Assembly: GCF_028275115.1 (NCBI RefSeq)
Contig: NZ_JAQCNH010000107.1
Span: 1 to 57,165 of the forward strand
Reading direction: 5' to 3'
Length of the DNA stretch: 57,165 nucleotides
From: Halorientalis sp.
Lineage (GTDB): Archaea > Halobacteriota > Halobacteria > Halobacteriales > Haloarculaceae
Part shown: positions 24,364 through 33,278 of the stretch, in pieces
Layout of the letters: each line of letters starts with the position of its first letter
How positions within the stretch are numbered: the stretch's first letter is position 1
The notes under the pieces: generated by a model
The model's input: the letters and a program-made list of their open reading frames with translations, nothing else
What the model was told of the DNA's origin: nothing
The model's database searches: none
Made by a program: the position numbers and the translations under genes

Positions 24364-24549
24364 ATGTCATTGAGTCGGACACGACGTCGTGCCTATCTCT
24401 ACGGTGCCCTCGCTGGGGCGTTCACTGTACTCGCGTTCGAGGCAGGCGGTGACGAGGACCGGGGATTGCCGCTTCTTTTCGCCGCCTTCGCGCTCGGCAG
24501 CGGGTCCCTCGCCGTCGCCGCGGAAGAACAGGCACAGACCGCCGAGTGA
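24364..24549 (+). CDS. Small two-helix membrane protein
   Basis: 61 aa: a basic N-terminus (MSLSRTRRRAYLYGALA), one hydrophobic helix (AYLYGALAGAFTVLAFEAG), an acidic loop (GDEDRG), a second helix (LPLLFAAFALGSGSLAVAA) and a short acidic tail. Nothing more specific can be said. It is 29 bases upstream of the NAD(P)-binding protein on the same strand. Confidence 0.55.
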   Translation: MSLSRTRRRAYLYGALAGAFTVLAFEAGGDEDRGLPLLFAAFALGSGSLAVAAEEQAQTAE

Positions 24550-24578
24550 ATCTTGAGGGTTGGGTCCCTACAGTAGTT

Positions 24579-25310
24579 ATGACCAACGGCGCGACCATCC
24601 TGGTGGCAGGGGCCAGTGGCGAAACCGGACGCGAAATACTCCGAATTCTCGACGGTCGCGACCCGCAGGTGCGGGCGCTGACACGCGCCGAGTCCAAGGC
24701 CGACCGACTCCGGGCGCTTGGAGCCGACGAAGTGGCCGTCGGCGACCTGCTCGCCGAGACCGGACTGGACGCGGCCGTTGAGGGGGTCGACGTCGTTCTT
24801 TCGGCGGTCGGGTCGACGGTCACAGACGCGCTGGCGGCCACGGAGTTCGTCGACGGCGCGGGCACGATGGCCCTGCTCGAGGCAGCCGCCGACGCGGGAG
24901 CCGAAGCGTTCGTCATGGAGTCGGCGCTAGGAGTCGGTGGCGAGGGTGGGAGCGCCCTCGCGCGGGTGTTCGACGCGTTCATCGGGCCGCTCCAGGACGC
25001 GAAGGCCCGCGCCGAGGCTGCGATCCGAGAGGCGGACGTGCGCCACACGATTCTCCGGCCTGGCGTGCTGACGAACGGGCGACGAACCGACGACGTGACC
25101 GTCGCACCGGCGGATACGGGCCTGTGGGGGACTGTCTCCCGGGCCGACGTGGCGCGGCTGATGGTCGCGGCACCGTTTACTGGTGCGGCCGCCCACCGAA
25201 CACTGGAGGTCGTTTCGACGCCCTCACATCGTGAACTGGGTCTGGCGATCGACTGGCAACTCCCACGTGCGCCGTCGGAGACGATTCCCGTCGAGGTCGC
25301 CGACGACTGA
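24579..25310 (+). CDS. NAD(P)-binding (SDR, NmrA/atypical type) protein
   Basis: 243-aa Rossmann protein. The N-terminal dinucleotide motif is ILVAGASGETGREIL (about 7-21). The helix after strand 2 reads ALTRAESKADRLRALGADEVAVGDL, typical of NAD(P)H:quinone-type or NmrA-like atypical SDRs. LDAAVEGVDVVLSAVGS and FVMESALGVGGEG follow, but no classical YxxxK active-site pair is evident at the usual place, so oxidoreductase activity is likely but not certain. Start ATG 24579. Confidence 0.85.
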   Translation: MTNGATILVAGASGETGREILRILDGRDPQVRALTRAESKADRLRALGADEVAVGDLLAETGLDAAVEGVDVVLSAVGSTVTDALAATEFVDGAGTMALLEAAADAGAEAFVMESALGVGGEGGSALARVFDAFIGPLQDAKARAEAAIREADVRHTILRPGVLTNGRRTDDVTVAPADTGLWGTVSRADVARLMVAAPFTGAAAHRTLEVVSTPSHRELGLAIDWQLPRAPSETIPVEVADD

Positions 25311-25370
25311 CCCGGTCGACGGTCGCGTAGCTCGCTGGGTCGGTCGAAAAACGGGATAGATGGCGGCGGT

Positions 25371-26507
25371 TTAGAGCCGGTCGGCGATGATGTTCTTCTG
25401 GATCTCGCTGGTACCCTCGTAGATTTTGGTGATTCGGGCGTCGCGGTAGTAGCGCTCGACGGGGTGGTCGGTGACGTAGCCCGCGCCGCCGTGGACCTGA
25501 ATGGCCTCGTCGGCCACGTCGACGGCGTGTTCGGAGGCAAACAGCTTCGCCATGCTGGCGAACTTCGCGGCGAGTTGCTCGTTGCCCTGCTCGACCGTCG
25601 AGGCGGCCCGGTAGGTCAGCGAGCGAGCGGCCTCGATGTTGGTCGCCATCTCGGCGAGCTTGTGCTGGATGGCCTGGAACTCGTTGATCTTCTGGCCGAA
25701 CTGTTCGCGCTCGTCGGCGTAGTCCAGCGCGGCGTCGAGTGCGCCCTGTGCCGCACCGACGGCCTGGGCGGCGACGCTTGTTCGTCCGGAGGCGAAGAAG
25801 TCCATCAGCTGGTAGAAGCCCCCGTCGACCTCGCCGATGACGTTGTCCTCGGACACGCGCACGTCGTCGAGAATGACCTCCGCGAGGTCCGAGGCCCGGA
25901 TACCGAGCTTGTTGTCGATCTTCTCAGTCTGGACGCCCTTGCTGTCCATCGGGACGAGAAACGCCGTGATACCCTGGTGGCCCTCGCCCGGCGTGGTCTT
26001 GGTCATTGCGACGCCCACGTCGGCGACGTTCCCGTTGGTGATCCACATCTTGTTGCCGCTGAGAATCCACTCGTCGCCGTCTTTCTCGGCCTGTGTCTCG
26101 ATACCCGCCACGTTCGAGCCGTGGGCCGGCTCGGAGATCATGGAACAGGAGGCCGACTCACCGGCCGCGATGGGCGGGAGATACTCCTCTTTCATCCACT
26201 CGTCGCCGTATTTGACGATCATGTTCGTCCCGAAGCCGGCCGAGCCGACGGCACTGCCGATTCCGGGGTCGGCCCGCCAGAGCTCTTCGGTGACGATGCT
26301 CGACGACAGCGAGTCCATCCCTGCGCCGCCGTACTCCATCGGGATGTTCGACGCGACGAAGTCGGCCTCGGCAGCCTTCCGCCTGATCTCCTCGGGATAC
26401 TCCTTGTTCTGGTCGTGTTGCTTGGCAACTGGCTTGATTTCCTCCTCGCCGAACTCCCGAACGGCTTTTCTGATCGCCCGGTGTTCGTCGGACAGTTGGA
26501 ACGACAT
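25371..26507 (-). CDS. Acyl-CoA dehydrogenase
   Basis: FAD-dependent alpha,beta-dehydrogenation of acyl-CoA, the first step of beta-oxidation. 378 aa, the full family length: MSFQLSDEHRAIRKAVREFG at the N-terminus, ASCSMISEPAHGSN and WILSGNKMWITNG (FAD/substrate loop), GRTSVAAQAVGAAQGALDAALDYADEREQFGQKI, and YYRDARITKIYEGTSEIQ at the C-terminus, where the Glu of YEGTSE is the expected catalytic base. The minus-strand TATA (complement of TAAAATATAT, 26531-26540) lies 24 bases before the ATG, suggesting a leaderless mRNA. Confidence 0.95.
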   Translation of the reverse strand: MSFQLSDEHRAIRKAVREFGEEEIKPVAKQHDQNKEYPEEIRRKAAEADFVASNIPMEYGGAGMDSLSSSIVTEELWRADPGIGSAVGSAGFGTNMIVKYGDEWMKEEYLPPIAAGESASCSMISEPAHGSNVAGIETQAEKDGDEWILSGNKMWITNGNVADVGVAMTKTTPGEGHQGITAFLVPMDSKGVQTEKIDNKLGIRASDLAEVILDDVRVSEDNVIGEVDGGFYQLMDFFASGRTSVAAQAVGAAQGALDAALDYADEREQFGQKINEFQAIQHKLAEMATNIEAARSLTYRAASTVEQGNEQLAAKFASMAKLFASEHAVDVADEAIQVHGGAGYVTDHPVERYYRDARITKIYEGTSEIQKNIIADRL

Positions 26508-26530
26508 ACGACACTGTAACGACTGAACTG

Positions 26531-26540
26531 TAAAATATAT
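26531..26540 (-). promoter_or_regulatory. TATA box of the acyl-CoA dehydrogenase gene
   Basis: ATATATTTTA on the minus strand ends 24 bases from the ATG at 26507, the spacing expected for a leaderless haloarchaeal transcript. Confidence 0.6.
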
Positions 26541-26606
26541 TCCGGGAACGGATTACGGTGTTAAGAATCCACTCGTCGACAAAGCCGTGTGTAAATAAAC
26601 CCTCTT

Positions 26607-27212
26607 TTATGCCGACGGAATTTCCGGGTACGACTGCCGTTGACCGGTCGAGTTGCGAGCGAGAATGCGGACGGTCGCGCCCCGGCGACCGTCGCGGCGC
26701 TCGGTCCGCTCGTCGTAGTGGACGACGGTGAGGTCCAGACAGGCTCGCAGGAGTTCGTTGGCGGCGAAGCGGTAGCGGTCGGTGCTGGGGCCGCGGTCCA
26801 CGTCGTCGGTCGTCCGGAGGTGGTGCTGGACGAACAGGTAGCCCCCGGGTTCCAGCGCGGCCGTGATGTCGCTCAGCCGGTCGAGCGCCCGGTAGAAACT
26901 GACCGTGACGACGGCGTAGCGTGAGTCAGGGAACGCGTGACTCGGCACGTCCGTCTGGACGAGTTCGAGACGGTCGGCGACGCCGCGTTGACGAGCGTTC
27001 TCGCGGGTGGTCTCCAGTCCCACCCGGGACTGGTCGAGCGCGTCCACTCGATAGCCCTCCGTCGCCAGGAAGACGGCGTTGCGGCCGGTTCCGGTCGCCA
27101 CGTCGAGCGCACGGCCCGCTGGAACGGTCTCGATAGCGCGTTCGAGCAGTGGGTCGGGGTCGGGGTCCTGCGGGTACTCGCCTGCGCGGAATCGGTCGTC
27201 CCAGGTAGACAT
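26607..27212 (-). CDS. Class I SAM-dependent methyltransferase
   Basis: 201 aa from ATG 27212 (MSTWDDRFRAGEYPQDPDPDPLL). Motif I is ALDVATGTGRNAVFLATEGY (about 37-56), motif II VDALDQSRVGLETTRENA, and the post-II segment LELVQTDVPSHAFPDSRYAVVTVSFYRALD. The DRF-x-AGEYP N-terminus is frequent in TehB/thiopurine-type methyltransferases. Substrate unknown. Divergent from the OYE remnant at 27314. Confidence 0.88.
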   Translation of the reverse strand: MSTWDDRFRAGEYPQDPDPDPLLERAIETVPAGRALDVATGTGRNAVFLATEGYRVDALDQSRVGLETTRENARQRGVADRLELVQTDVPSHAFPDSRYAVVTVSFYRALDRLSDITAALEPGGYLFVQHHLRTTDDVDRGPSTDRYRFAANELLRACLDLTVVHYDERTERRDGRRGATVRILARNSTGQRQSYPEIPSA

Positions 27213-27313
27213 ACTCGAATCGAAGGCCCCCTCGAAAATCAAGGTCGGGGCCTCCGAAACCGGCCGGTCTCGCCGTGAGCCCCGGGGGTTTTACTAAGCG
27301 ACGCGTCCGATCT

Positions 27314-27728
27314 GTGCTGACGGACGACCTCTTCACGCCGCTGACTCTCTCGGAAACGACCGGTCCGAATCGCGTGATGGTATCGCCGATGTGTCGGTAC
27401 TCCCGTGACGACCGTGACGGCCTCGCGACGGACTCGCACTTTCACCATCTCGCTAGCCGTGCGGTCTGTGGTGCGGGCGCGGTGATGGCCGAAGCCACTG
27501 CCCTCGAACCGCGGGGTCGAATCTCCCCCGAGGACCTGGGCATCTGGAGCGACGACCACGCCGACGCGCTCGCGGTCATCACCGAGTCCGTCCGCGGGCA
27601 GGGCAGCGTCCCGGGCCACCATCGGCCGCGAGCATCCGTGGGACCCGTACTTCACGCTGCACGCCCTGAAACAACTGGGCCAGGCGGACGAGGTCGACGT
27701 CCCCCCGCAGTACTACCGGGCGTTTTAG
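27314..27728 (+). pseudogene. Old-yellow-enzyme (NADPH dehydrogenase) gene with internal deletion
   Basis: From GTG 27314 the frame reads LFTPLTLSETTGPNRVMVSP, MCRYS, HFHHLASRAVCGAGAVMAEATALEPRGRISPEDLGIW: the FMN-binding N-terminal third of an OYE/YqjM-type flavoenzyme. At about 27605 it jumps to GREHPWDPYFTLHALKQL and ends PPQYYRAF, the typical C-terminus, in another frame (stop 27726-27728). About 700 bases of barrel, including substrate and most flavin-binding residues, are missing, so it is dead. Its last bases overlap the stop of the VOC gene on the other strand. Confidence 0.8.
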
Positions 27729-28336
27729 AGCTTCGACCCGCTCGGCGCGTCGGGCAGTTCGACCGTATCGTACGCGATGTCGAGTTCGTTCAGCGCCGCC
27801 TCCATATCCGCCTCGCGGGCGAAGTCCGCCCCCGCCTCCTCGCGGATGCGCTGTGCGGTCGCCAGCACCTCGCCTTTGCGCTCGTCGGGGATGGAGAACT
27901 TGTCCGTCGAGAGTTCGAGCAGGAAGCCGTTGTGGTCGCGGGTGTACAGCGAGTGGAAGATGCCGCGGTCGAACTCGTTGTACTGGCGGTCGGCGTCGTC
28001 GAGGGCCTCACGGATTTCGACGAACCGTTCGGGGTCGATCGAGAGCGAGAGGTGATGGACGCCGCCGACGCCGGCCCGTGGGGGTTGCTGGTTCGAGGGA
28101 CGGTCGCCGACGAAGAAAGTAATGATGCGGCCGTCGCCGGTGTCGAAAAACAGGTGTGTGGAGGACGGGTCGTCGAGGTTGGGCTGGCGTAACACCAGCG
28201 GCATGCCGAGCAGGTCGCGGTAGAACGTGATAGTGTCCTCCTCGTTGCTGCCGATCAGTGTGATGTGATCGGTCCCGGTGGTGTGGATGGGGCTGTCCGG
28301 GAGGTCCGCCGTCACGTCGGGGGTATCGTCGGTCAT
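27725..28336 (-). CDS. VOC (glyoxalase/dioxygenase) superfamily protein
   Basis: 203 aa, ATG 28336 (MTDDTPDVTADLPDSPIH). The first beta-alpha-beta unit carries TDHITLIGSNEEDTITFYRDLLGMPLVLRQ; the second GVGGVHHLSLSIDPERFVEI and HSLYTRDHNGFLLELSTDKF. Likely metal ligands are the His of DHITL, the His of VHHLSL and the Glu of LLELS. Glyoxalase, ring-cleavage or fosfomycin-resistance-like functions are all possible for this superfamily. The last 40 residues form a helical C-terminal tail. Confidence 0.85.
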   Translation of the reverse strand: MTDDTPDVTADLPDSPIHTTGTDHITLIGSNEEDTITFYRDLLGMPLVLRQPNLDDPSSTHLFFDTGDGRIITFFVGDRPSNQQPPRAGVGGVHHLSLSIDPERFVEIREALDDADRQYNEFDRGIFHSLYTRDHNGFLLELSTDKFSIPDERKGEVLATAQRIREEAGADFAREADMEAALNELDIAYDTVELPDAPSGSKL

Positions 28337-28397
28337 GGCCCACAGTAAGGGCGGGATTCGCTTGGGCCTGTCGGCGACCCGGTTCCTGCCGGTCGGG

Positions 28398-30029
28398 TCA
28401 GTCGGAGAGGACACCCTGGATTCGACCGTCCGGCCGTGTGTCGTCGGTGACGGTGAACGAGTCGAGCAGGTCGCGCAGCTCCTGGGCGCGCTCGGACAGG
28501 TCGGTGACGTCGCCGTGAACGCCGCTGACGGCGGTGGTCTGCTCGCGGGTTACGTCGGCGGCCTCGTCGGCCCGTGCTGCCGTTTCCTCGCTCACGTTCC
28601 CGACATCGTCGACCATCGCGACGACCTCTTCGGCGGAGGCCGCCTGATCGTCGGTCGTCGCCGCGATAGACTGGACGCCGTCGTTGGTCTCCTCGACGTG
28701 GGTGACGATGTCGCCCAGTGTCTCGGCGGTCTCTTCGACGGCTGCGGCGCCCTCGTCGATGCGGTCGTCGGCCCGGCGAATGTCCGTCACCGCCGTCTCC
28801 GTCGCGGTCTGGACGTCAGTAATGAGTTCCTCGATTTCCTCCGTCGCCTCGGCTGTCTCCGTCGCCAGTTGTTTGACCTCGTCGGCGACGACGGCGAAGC
28901 CCTCGCCCGCTTCACCCGCCCGCGCGGCCTCGATAGAGGCGTTCAGCGCGAGGATGTTCGTCTGTTCGGCGATGTCGTCGATCAGGTCCACGATCGATTC
29001 GATCTCGTTCATCTCGCTCTGGAGGCGCTCGATCTCCCCGACGGCCGTCCGGGCTGCCTCCCCGACTGCGGAGATTTTCTCGACGGCCTCGGCCGCACGC
29101 TCGCGTCCCTCCTCGCCGAGGGCCGCGGCCGCTTCGGACCGGTCGGCGATCTCGTCGGTCGAAGACGCGACCTCTTCGATGGTCGCCGAGAGGTTCGTCA
29201 ACTCGCTGGCCGCCTGTCTGACGCTCTCGCGCTGACGTTCGGCGTCCGCCGCGATCTGCTCGACCGTCTTGTTCACCGACTGGCTGGTGTCGGTCACGCG
29301 GTCACTCTCCTCGGCGATGGTGCCACTCTCCTCGTCGACGGTGACGGCGAACTCCCGGATCCGGTGAACCGTCACTTCCAGTTCGCCGACCATCTCGTTG
29401 AACGCGGTGGCGATTTCGGCCATCGCGTCGTTGTCCTGGTCGGTGTCGAGTCGCCGGGTCAGGTCGCCGTCGGCGGCCGCCGCCATGACCTCGCCGAACT
29501 CGCGGGCCCGGGATTCGAGGTCGGCCGCCAGCGCCTCGGCGGCCTCGTGGGCCTGCTCGGCGTCCGACTGTGCTTCCTGCGCTCTCCTGCTGGCATCTTC
29601 GGCTTCCTCGCGCGCTCGCTTGGATTCGTCGATGGTCTCGCCCAGCGACTGGGCGGTCCGTTCGACCGTCTCGAACACGCGACCGATCTCGTCGCGTCGG
29701 TCCACGTCGAAGGTGAGATCGTAGTTCCCGTCGTCGATCTCTCCGACTTTCCGGTCGAGAACGACCAGCGAGCGGTACATCTCCGCGTAGGCGAGAAAGC
29801 CCGTGAGGACTGTCACCGCCGAAACCCCGAGCGCGGCGAGCAACGGGTCCCCGACCGTGAGCCCGAACGCGAACGGACTGATTCCCAGCGCCAGGACCGC
29901 CATCCCGAGCAACCGGGCACCGAGGTTGCGCCGGACGACCGACGGAAGGTACATTTCGACCACCATCGCAATCGCTCCGACCCAGGTCATAAGCCGTTCC
30001 GAGACGCCCGTCGAACGTGTAGTCGCCAT
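28398..30029 (-). CDS. Methyl-accepting chemotaxis (Htr) transducer
   Basis: 543 aa from ATG 30029. Two or three hydrophobic segments near the N-terminus ([40 protein letters not shown]) are followed by HAMP ([36 protein letters not shown]), a second HAMP-like/coiled region, and the signalling domain with the hairpin tip [43 protein letters not shown]. The loops between the membrane segments are very short, so there is no periplasmic ligand-binding domain; input is probably from the membrane, from a partner protein or from the cytoplasm. Confidence 0.95.
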   Translation of the reverse strand: MATTRSTGVSERLMTWVGAIAMVVEMYLPSVVRRNLGARLLGMAVLALGISPFAFGLTVGDPLLAALGVSAVTVLTGFLAYAEMYRSLVVLDRKVGEIDDGNYDLTFDVDRRDEIGRVFETVERTAQSLGETIDESKRAREEAEDASRRAQEAQSDAEQAHEAAEALAADLESRAREFGEVMAAAADGDLTRRLDTDQDNDAMAEIATAFNEMVGELEVTVHRIREFAVTVDEESGTIAEESDRVTDTSQSVNKTVEQIAADAERQRESVRQAASELTNLSATIEEVASSTDEIADRSEAAAALGEEGRERAAEAVEKISAVGEAARTAVGEIERLQSEMNEIESIVDLIDDIAEQTNILALNASIEAARAGEAGEGFAVVADEVKQLATETAEATEEIEELITDVQTATETAVTDIRRADDRIDEGAAAVEETAETLGDIVTHVEETNDGVQSIAATTDDQAASAEEVVAMVDDVGNVSEETAARADEAADVTREQTTAVSGVHGDVTDLSERAQELRDLLDSFTVTDDTRPDGRIQGVLSD

Positions 30030-30094
30030 CTCTGAACTCACCTCCACAGTTGTTGGTTCCGCATCGAGCTACACCGTCTAAAACGCTCGCACGC

Positions 30095-30114
30095 AGCTAT
30101 CAAACCTGATAGCT
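30095..30114. promoter_or_regulatory. Perfect 8-bp inverted repeat between divergent genes
   Basis: AGCTATCA-AACC-TGATAGCT lies in the intergenic region between the transducer gene (starts 30029, leftward) and the oxidoreductase gene (starts 30193, rightward). It is a good candidate operator; its location 66 bases from the transducer start makes a terminator unlikely. Confidence 0.45.
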
Positions 30115-30192
30115 CCTCCGGGGTGCTGGACACGCGAACGGACGGTCGCGGTACCCGAACACTCAATTGGGAGACGCTCGTCGCCACGCGTC

Positions 30193-31200
30193 ATGGTTGG
30201 CACCAACCGGCAGTGGATTCTGGCGAGTCGCCCGACAGGTGAACCGACGATGGACGACTTCGAACTCCGGGAGTCCGAGATTCCCGCACCGGACCACGGC
30301 GAGGTCCTGATCGAGTCCCGGTACCTCTCGGTCGACCCGTACATGCGCGGTCGGATGCGCGATGCCGAGTCCTACGCCGAACCGTGGGCGGTGGGCGACG
30401 TGATGCAGGCCGGCGTCGTCGGTGACGTGGTCGAGTCAAACCACCCGGAGTTCGAGGCCGGCGACGTGGCCACCGGGAACCTCCGCTGGGCCGAGTACGC
30501 CGTCGCCGACGGCGACGCCCTCCAGCCCGTCGACCCGGACCTCGCTCCCGTCTCGACGTCGCTTGGAGTCCTGGGTATGCCCGGCCGGACCGCGTACTTC
30601 GGGACGCTGGAGGTCGCCGAACCCGAACCCGGTGACACCGTACTGGTCTCGGGCGCGGCGGGTGCGGTCGGGTCTGTCGTGGGCCAGATCAGCAGGCTCG
30701 CAGGCGCTCGCGTCGTCGGTATTGCCGGTGCGGACGAGAAAACCAACTGGCTCACCGAAGAGTTGGGCTTCGACGCGGCGATCAACTACGAGACGACCGA
30801 CAATCTCTACGCCGCGGTCGGGGAGGCCTGTCCCGACGGCGTCGACGCTTACTTCGACAACGTCGGCGGGGAGATCACCGACGCCGCGTTCTCTCACCTG
30901 AACGTTCGGGGCCGCGTCGCCGTCTGTGGCCAGATTTCGCTGTACAACGCCACCGAGCGGCCGATGGGGCCCCGGAAGCTGGCAGGACTCATCGAGACTC
31001 GCGCCCGTGTCGAGGGGCTGCTCGTCCGCGACTGGGCGGGGCGATTCGGCGAGGCAACCGAGCAACTGGCCGAGTGGGTCGGGGCCGGCGACGTGCAGTA
31101 CCGCGAGACAGTCGAGACGGGCTTCGAGAACATGCCCGAGGCGTTCCTCGGGCTGTTCGACGGCGTCAACATCGGCAAGCAACTCGTGAAAGTCGAGTAA
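30193..31200 (+). CDS. Zinc-independent NADP-dependent oxidoreductase (MDR family)
   Basis: 335 aa. N-terminal GroES-like part (RYLSVDPYMRGRM) and nucleotide-binding motif LVSGAAGAVGSVVGQISRLAGARVVGIAG (about 152-180). DAAINYETTDNLYAAVGEACPDGVDAYFDNVGGE and GLLVRDWAGRF fit the prostaglandin-reductase/CurA/YncB branch, which reduces alpha,beta-unsaturated ketones with NADPH. The cysteine ligands of zinc-type alcohol dehydrogenases are absent. ATG 30193 (MVGTNRQWILASRPTG) is the natural start. Confidence 0.92.
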   Translation: MVGTNRQWILASRPTGEPTMDDFELRESEIPAPDHGEVLIESRYLSVDPYMRGRMRDAESYAEPWAVGDVMQAGVVGDVVESNHPEFEAGDVATGNLRWAEYAVADGDALQPVDPDLAPVSTSLGVLGMPGRTAYFGTLEVAEPEPGDTVLVSGAAGAVGSVVGQISRLAGARVVGIAGADEKTNWLTEELGFDAAINYETTDNLYAAVGEACPDGVDAYFDNVGGEITDAAFSHLNVRGRVAVCGQISLYNATERPMGPRKLAGLIETRARVEGLLVRDWAGRFGEATEQLAEWVGAGDVQYRETVETGFENMPEAFLGLFDGVNIGKQLVKVE

Positions 31201-31207
31201 CCGGACC

Positions 31208-32017
31208 TCAGGCGGTGTCGTACCGGACCGATCCGTCGGTGACCGTCGCCACCGTCCAGGCCCGGGCTAGATGCGCGTTCTCACGGACGTGATGCTCCGG
31301 GACGAGCGGCAACGGGACCGGCCGATAGCCGCGCGTCTTCATCGCCGCGACTCCGGTGAACGCCCCGAGTTCGCGGTCGCGGCCGTGGACGTGCATTCGC
31401 TTGTCATCGCCACGTCTGTACCGGTATGGGAACGCGCCGGGGTCGGGGCCGGGACAGCGGAGCGACTCGACCGAGTCCAGCGCCGCCCGGACCGTGCCGT
31501 CGGCCTCGCAGACGAGACGCGTGTCGCCGGCTTCGTCTGCCCCGGGTCCCGAACCGACTGGTTCCTCGCGCCACGTCACGCCGCCGTCGGCCCGGACACA
31601 GGCGTAGCTGTCGTCGGTCAGCATGATGCGGTCGGGAATCGAGTGGAACGTCCGGCGACCGTCAGTGCTGGCACGGCAACAGAAGGGCCCGGTCAGGAGG
31701 CTACGAACCGTCGCGGCGGTCTCGGGAGCCGCGACGAACAGCGTCGCCTGGCCGTTCTTGGCCGCGGCCGCGAGGCGTGCGACGACCGTCAGCGCGAGCG
31801 TGTCGCCGCCGGGCGACGGTCGACCACCGACGCTGTCTCGGCCGGCGAGCGGTTCGACGGCCAGCGGCCGGTCCGTGACCGCGTCTGGGGCCGACCCGTC
31901 GACGGCGACTGCAGCGGGACCGTCGCCGGACAGTGGCGTCACTTCGAACCCGCGGTCACGGAGGTCCGCCAGGACCGGTCCGGGGTCGGGTCGCGGTGTG
32001 TATACCATCACTTTCAC
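31208..32017 (-). CDS. Conserved haloarchaeal protein of unknown function
   Basis: 269 aa (MKVMVYTPRPDPGPVLADLR; an ATG three codons inside is an alternative). An alpha/beta N-terminal region is followed by a segment with VARLAAAAKNGQATLFVAAPETAATVRSLL (helix-strand-helix) and a C-terminal region rich in Arg and His (YRYRRGDDKRMHVHGRDRELGAFTGVAAMKTRGYRPV). No motif I can assign. Its start is divergent from the site-2 protease at 32136. Confidence 0.7.
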   Translation of the reverse strand: MKVMVYTPRPDPGPVLADLRDRGFEVTPLSGDGPAAVAVDGSAPDAVTDRPLAVEPLAGRDSVGGRPSPGGDTLALTVVARLAAAAKNGQATLFVAAPETAATVRSLLTGPFCCRASTDGRRTFHSIPDRIMLTDDSYACVRADGGVTWREEPVGSGPGADEAGDTRLVCEADGTVRAALDSVESLRCPGPDPGAFPYRYRRGDDKRMHVHGRDRELGAFTGVAAMKTRGYRPVPLPLVPEHHVRENAHLARAWTVATVTDGSVRYDTA

Positions 32018-32083
32018 CTAACGGCTGGACCGACATGAACGCACGGGGACGACCGCGGGCAGAGGCCGCGCACGCAATAAAGG

Positions 32084-32099
32084 CGCCCGCTGGCGGGCG
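32084..32099. repeat. Short palindrome upstream of the M50 protease gene
   Basis: CGCCCGC-TG-GCGGGCG, a perfect 7-bp inverted repeat six bases upstream of the TATA-like TATTTAC (32106-32112). It might be an operator. Confidence 0.3.
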
Positions 32100-32135
32100 A
32101 ACAGGTATTTACTGCTCGCGCTCGTAGTGCTGGTA

Positions 32136-33272
32136 ATGTCGACTCCTTCGTCGTCGACGCCTGCGTCCGTGCCATCGGAACTCCCCGATCCGGAGTCGCT
32201 GTCCGACGCCTTCCACGTCTACGATGTCGAGACTGTCGACGGGGACGCCCGATACTACGGCGAACCGCTGGACGCACAGGACGCCGTCGTGCGGAAGCTC
32301 GCCCCGCTCTTTCGCGAACGGGGCTACCGTGTCCGACTGGCCCGCGAAACCGGTGAACACGTCCTGGTTGCGACCGAACGGTCCACGGAAGTCCAGAGCG
32401 TCCCCTGGACCAACGTCATACTGCTGGGCCTCACGGTCGCGACGACCCTGTTCGCCGGCGCGCGGTGGTACGGAATTTCCCTCGAAGGAAGTCCTTTTGC
32501 ATTGCTCGGCGCCTGGCCGTTCGCCCTGTCGGTACTGTCAGTGCTCGCGGTCCACGAGTTCGGCCACTACGCGCTCTCCCGGTATCACGGTGTCGAGGTC
32601 TCACTGCCTTACTTCATCCCGCTCCCGAACGTGCTAGGGACGCTGGGGGCGGTAATCCGGATGCGCGACCACATCCCCAGTCGTCGCGCACTCTTCGACA
32701 TCGGTGTCGCCGGGCCGCTGGCCGGCCTGGCTGCGACCGTCCTCGTCACCGTTGTCGGTGTCTCCCTGCCGCCCGTCGACGTGGGAGCCGCTGCCGGGAC
32801 CTCGTTCGCCGAACAGTATCGGCTCGGCTACCCGCCGCTCATCCAGGGTATCGCCCTGCTGCTGGGCGAACAGCTCTACTACAGCGACCCGTCGCTGATC
32901 GCCAACCCCGTCGTCATCGGTGGCTGGGTCGGCGCGTTCGTCACGTTCCTGAACCTGCTTCCGGTGGGTCAACTCGACGGCGCGCACGTCCTCCGGGCGC
33001 TGGTCGGCGACCGTCTCGACACCGCCCAGTTGCTGGTGCCCGTCGGCCTGCTGGCCCTGGCGGCGTACGTTTACGTCGTCGAGAACGCCTCGCTGGTCGC
33101 CGGTCTCTGGGGATTCTGGGCGCTGCTGGCGTTGTTCTTCACCCGGGTCGGTGGGGCCGAACCGCTCGACCCGACGCCGGTCGATTCCCGTCGTCGGGCG
33201 GTCGCGGCCGCCACGCTCGTGCTGGCCGCCCTGACGTTCACCCCGATTCCCATCACCGTCACCGGGCTCTGA
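32136..33272 (+). CDS. Site-2 protease family (M50) membrane metalloprotease
   Basis: Membrane zinc protease that cuts transmembrane substrates. 378 aa from ATG 32136. A soluble N-terminal domain of about 85 residues precedes six or more helices. The zinc ligands are the HEFGH motif (VLAVHEFGHYALSRYHG, about 139-155) and the aspartate of LLPVGQLDGAHVL. VSLPYFIPLPNVLGTLGAVIRMRDHIPSRRALFDIGVAGPLAG is characteristic of the large archaeal/plant EGY-like branch. A leaderless promoter (TATTTAC at 32106) fits. Confidence 0.93.
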   Translation: MSTPSSSTPASVPSELPDPESLSDAFHVYDVETVDGDARYYGEPLDAQDAVVRKLAPLFRERGYRVRLARETGEHVLVATERSTEVQSVPWTNVILLGLTVATTLFAGARWYGISLEGSPFALLGAWPFALSVLSVLAVHEFGHYALSRYHGVEVSLPYFIPLPNVLGTLGAVIRMRDHIPSRRALFDIGVAGPLAGLAATVLVTVVGVSLPPVDVGAAAGTSFAEQYRLGYPPLIQGIALLLGEQLYYSDPSLIANPVVIGGWVGAFVTFLNLLPVGQLDGAHVLRALVGDRLDTAQLLVPVGLLALAAYVYVVENASLVAGLWGFWALLALFFTRVGGAEPLDPTPVDSRRRAVAAATLVLAALTFTPIPITVTGL

Positions 33273-33278
33273 GACGTT

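Noticed and set aside
28278..30035. 585-residue frame opposite the chemotaxis transducer
   Set aside because: Repetitive Leu-Asp-Gly shadow of the coiled-coil gene.
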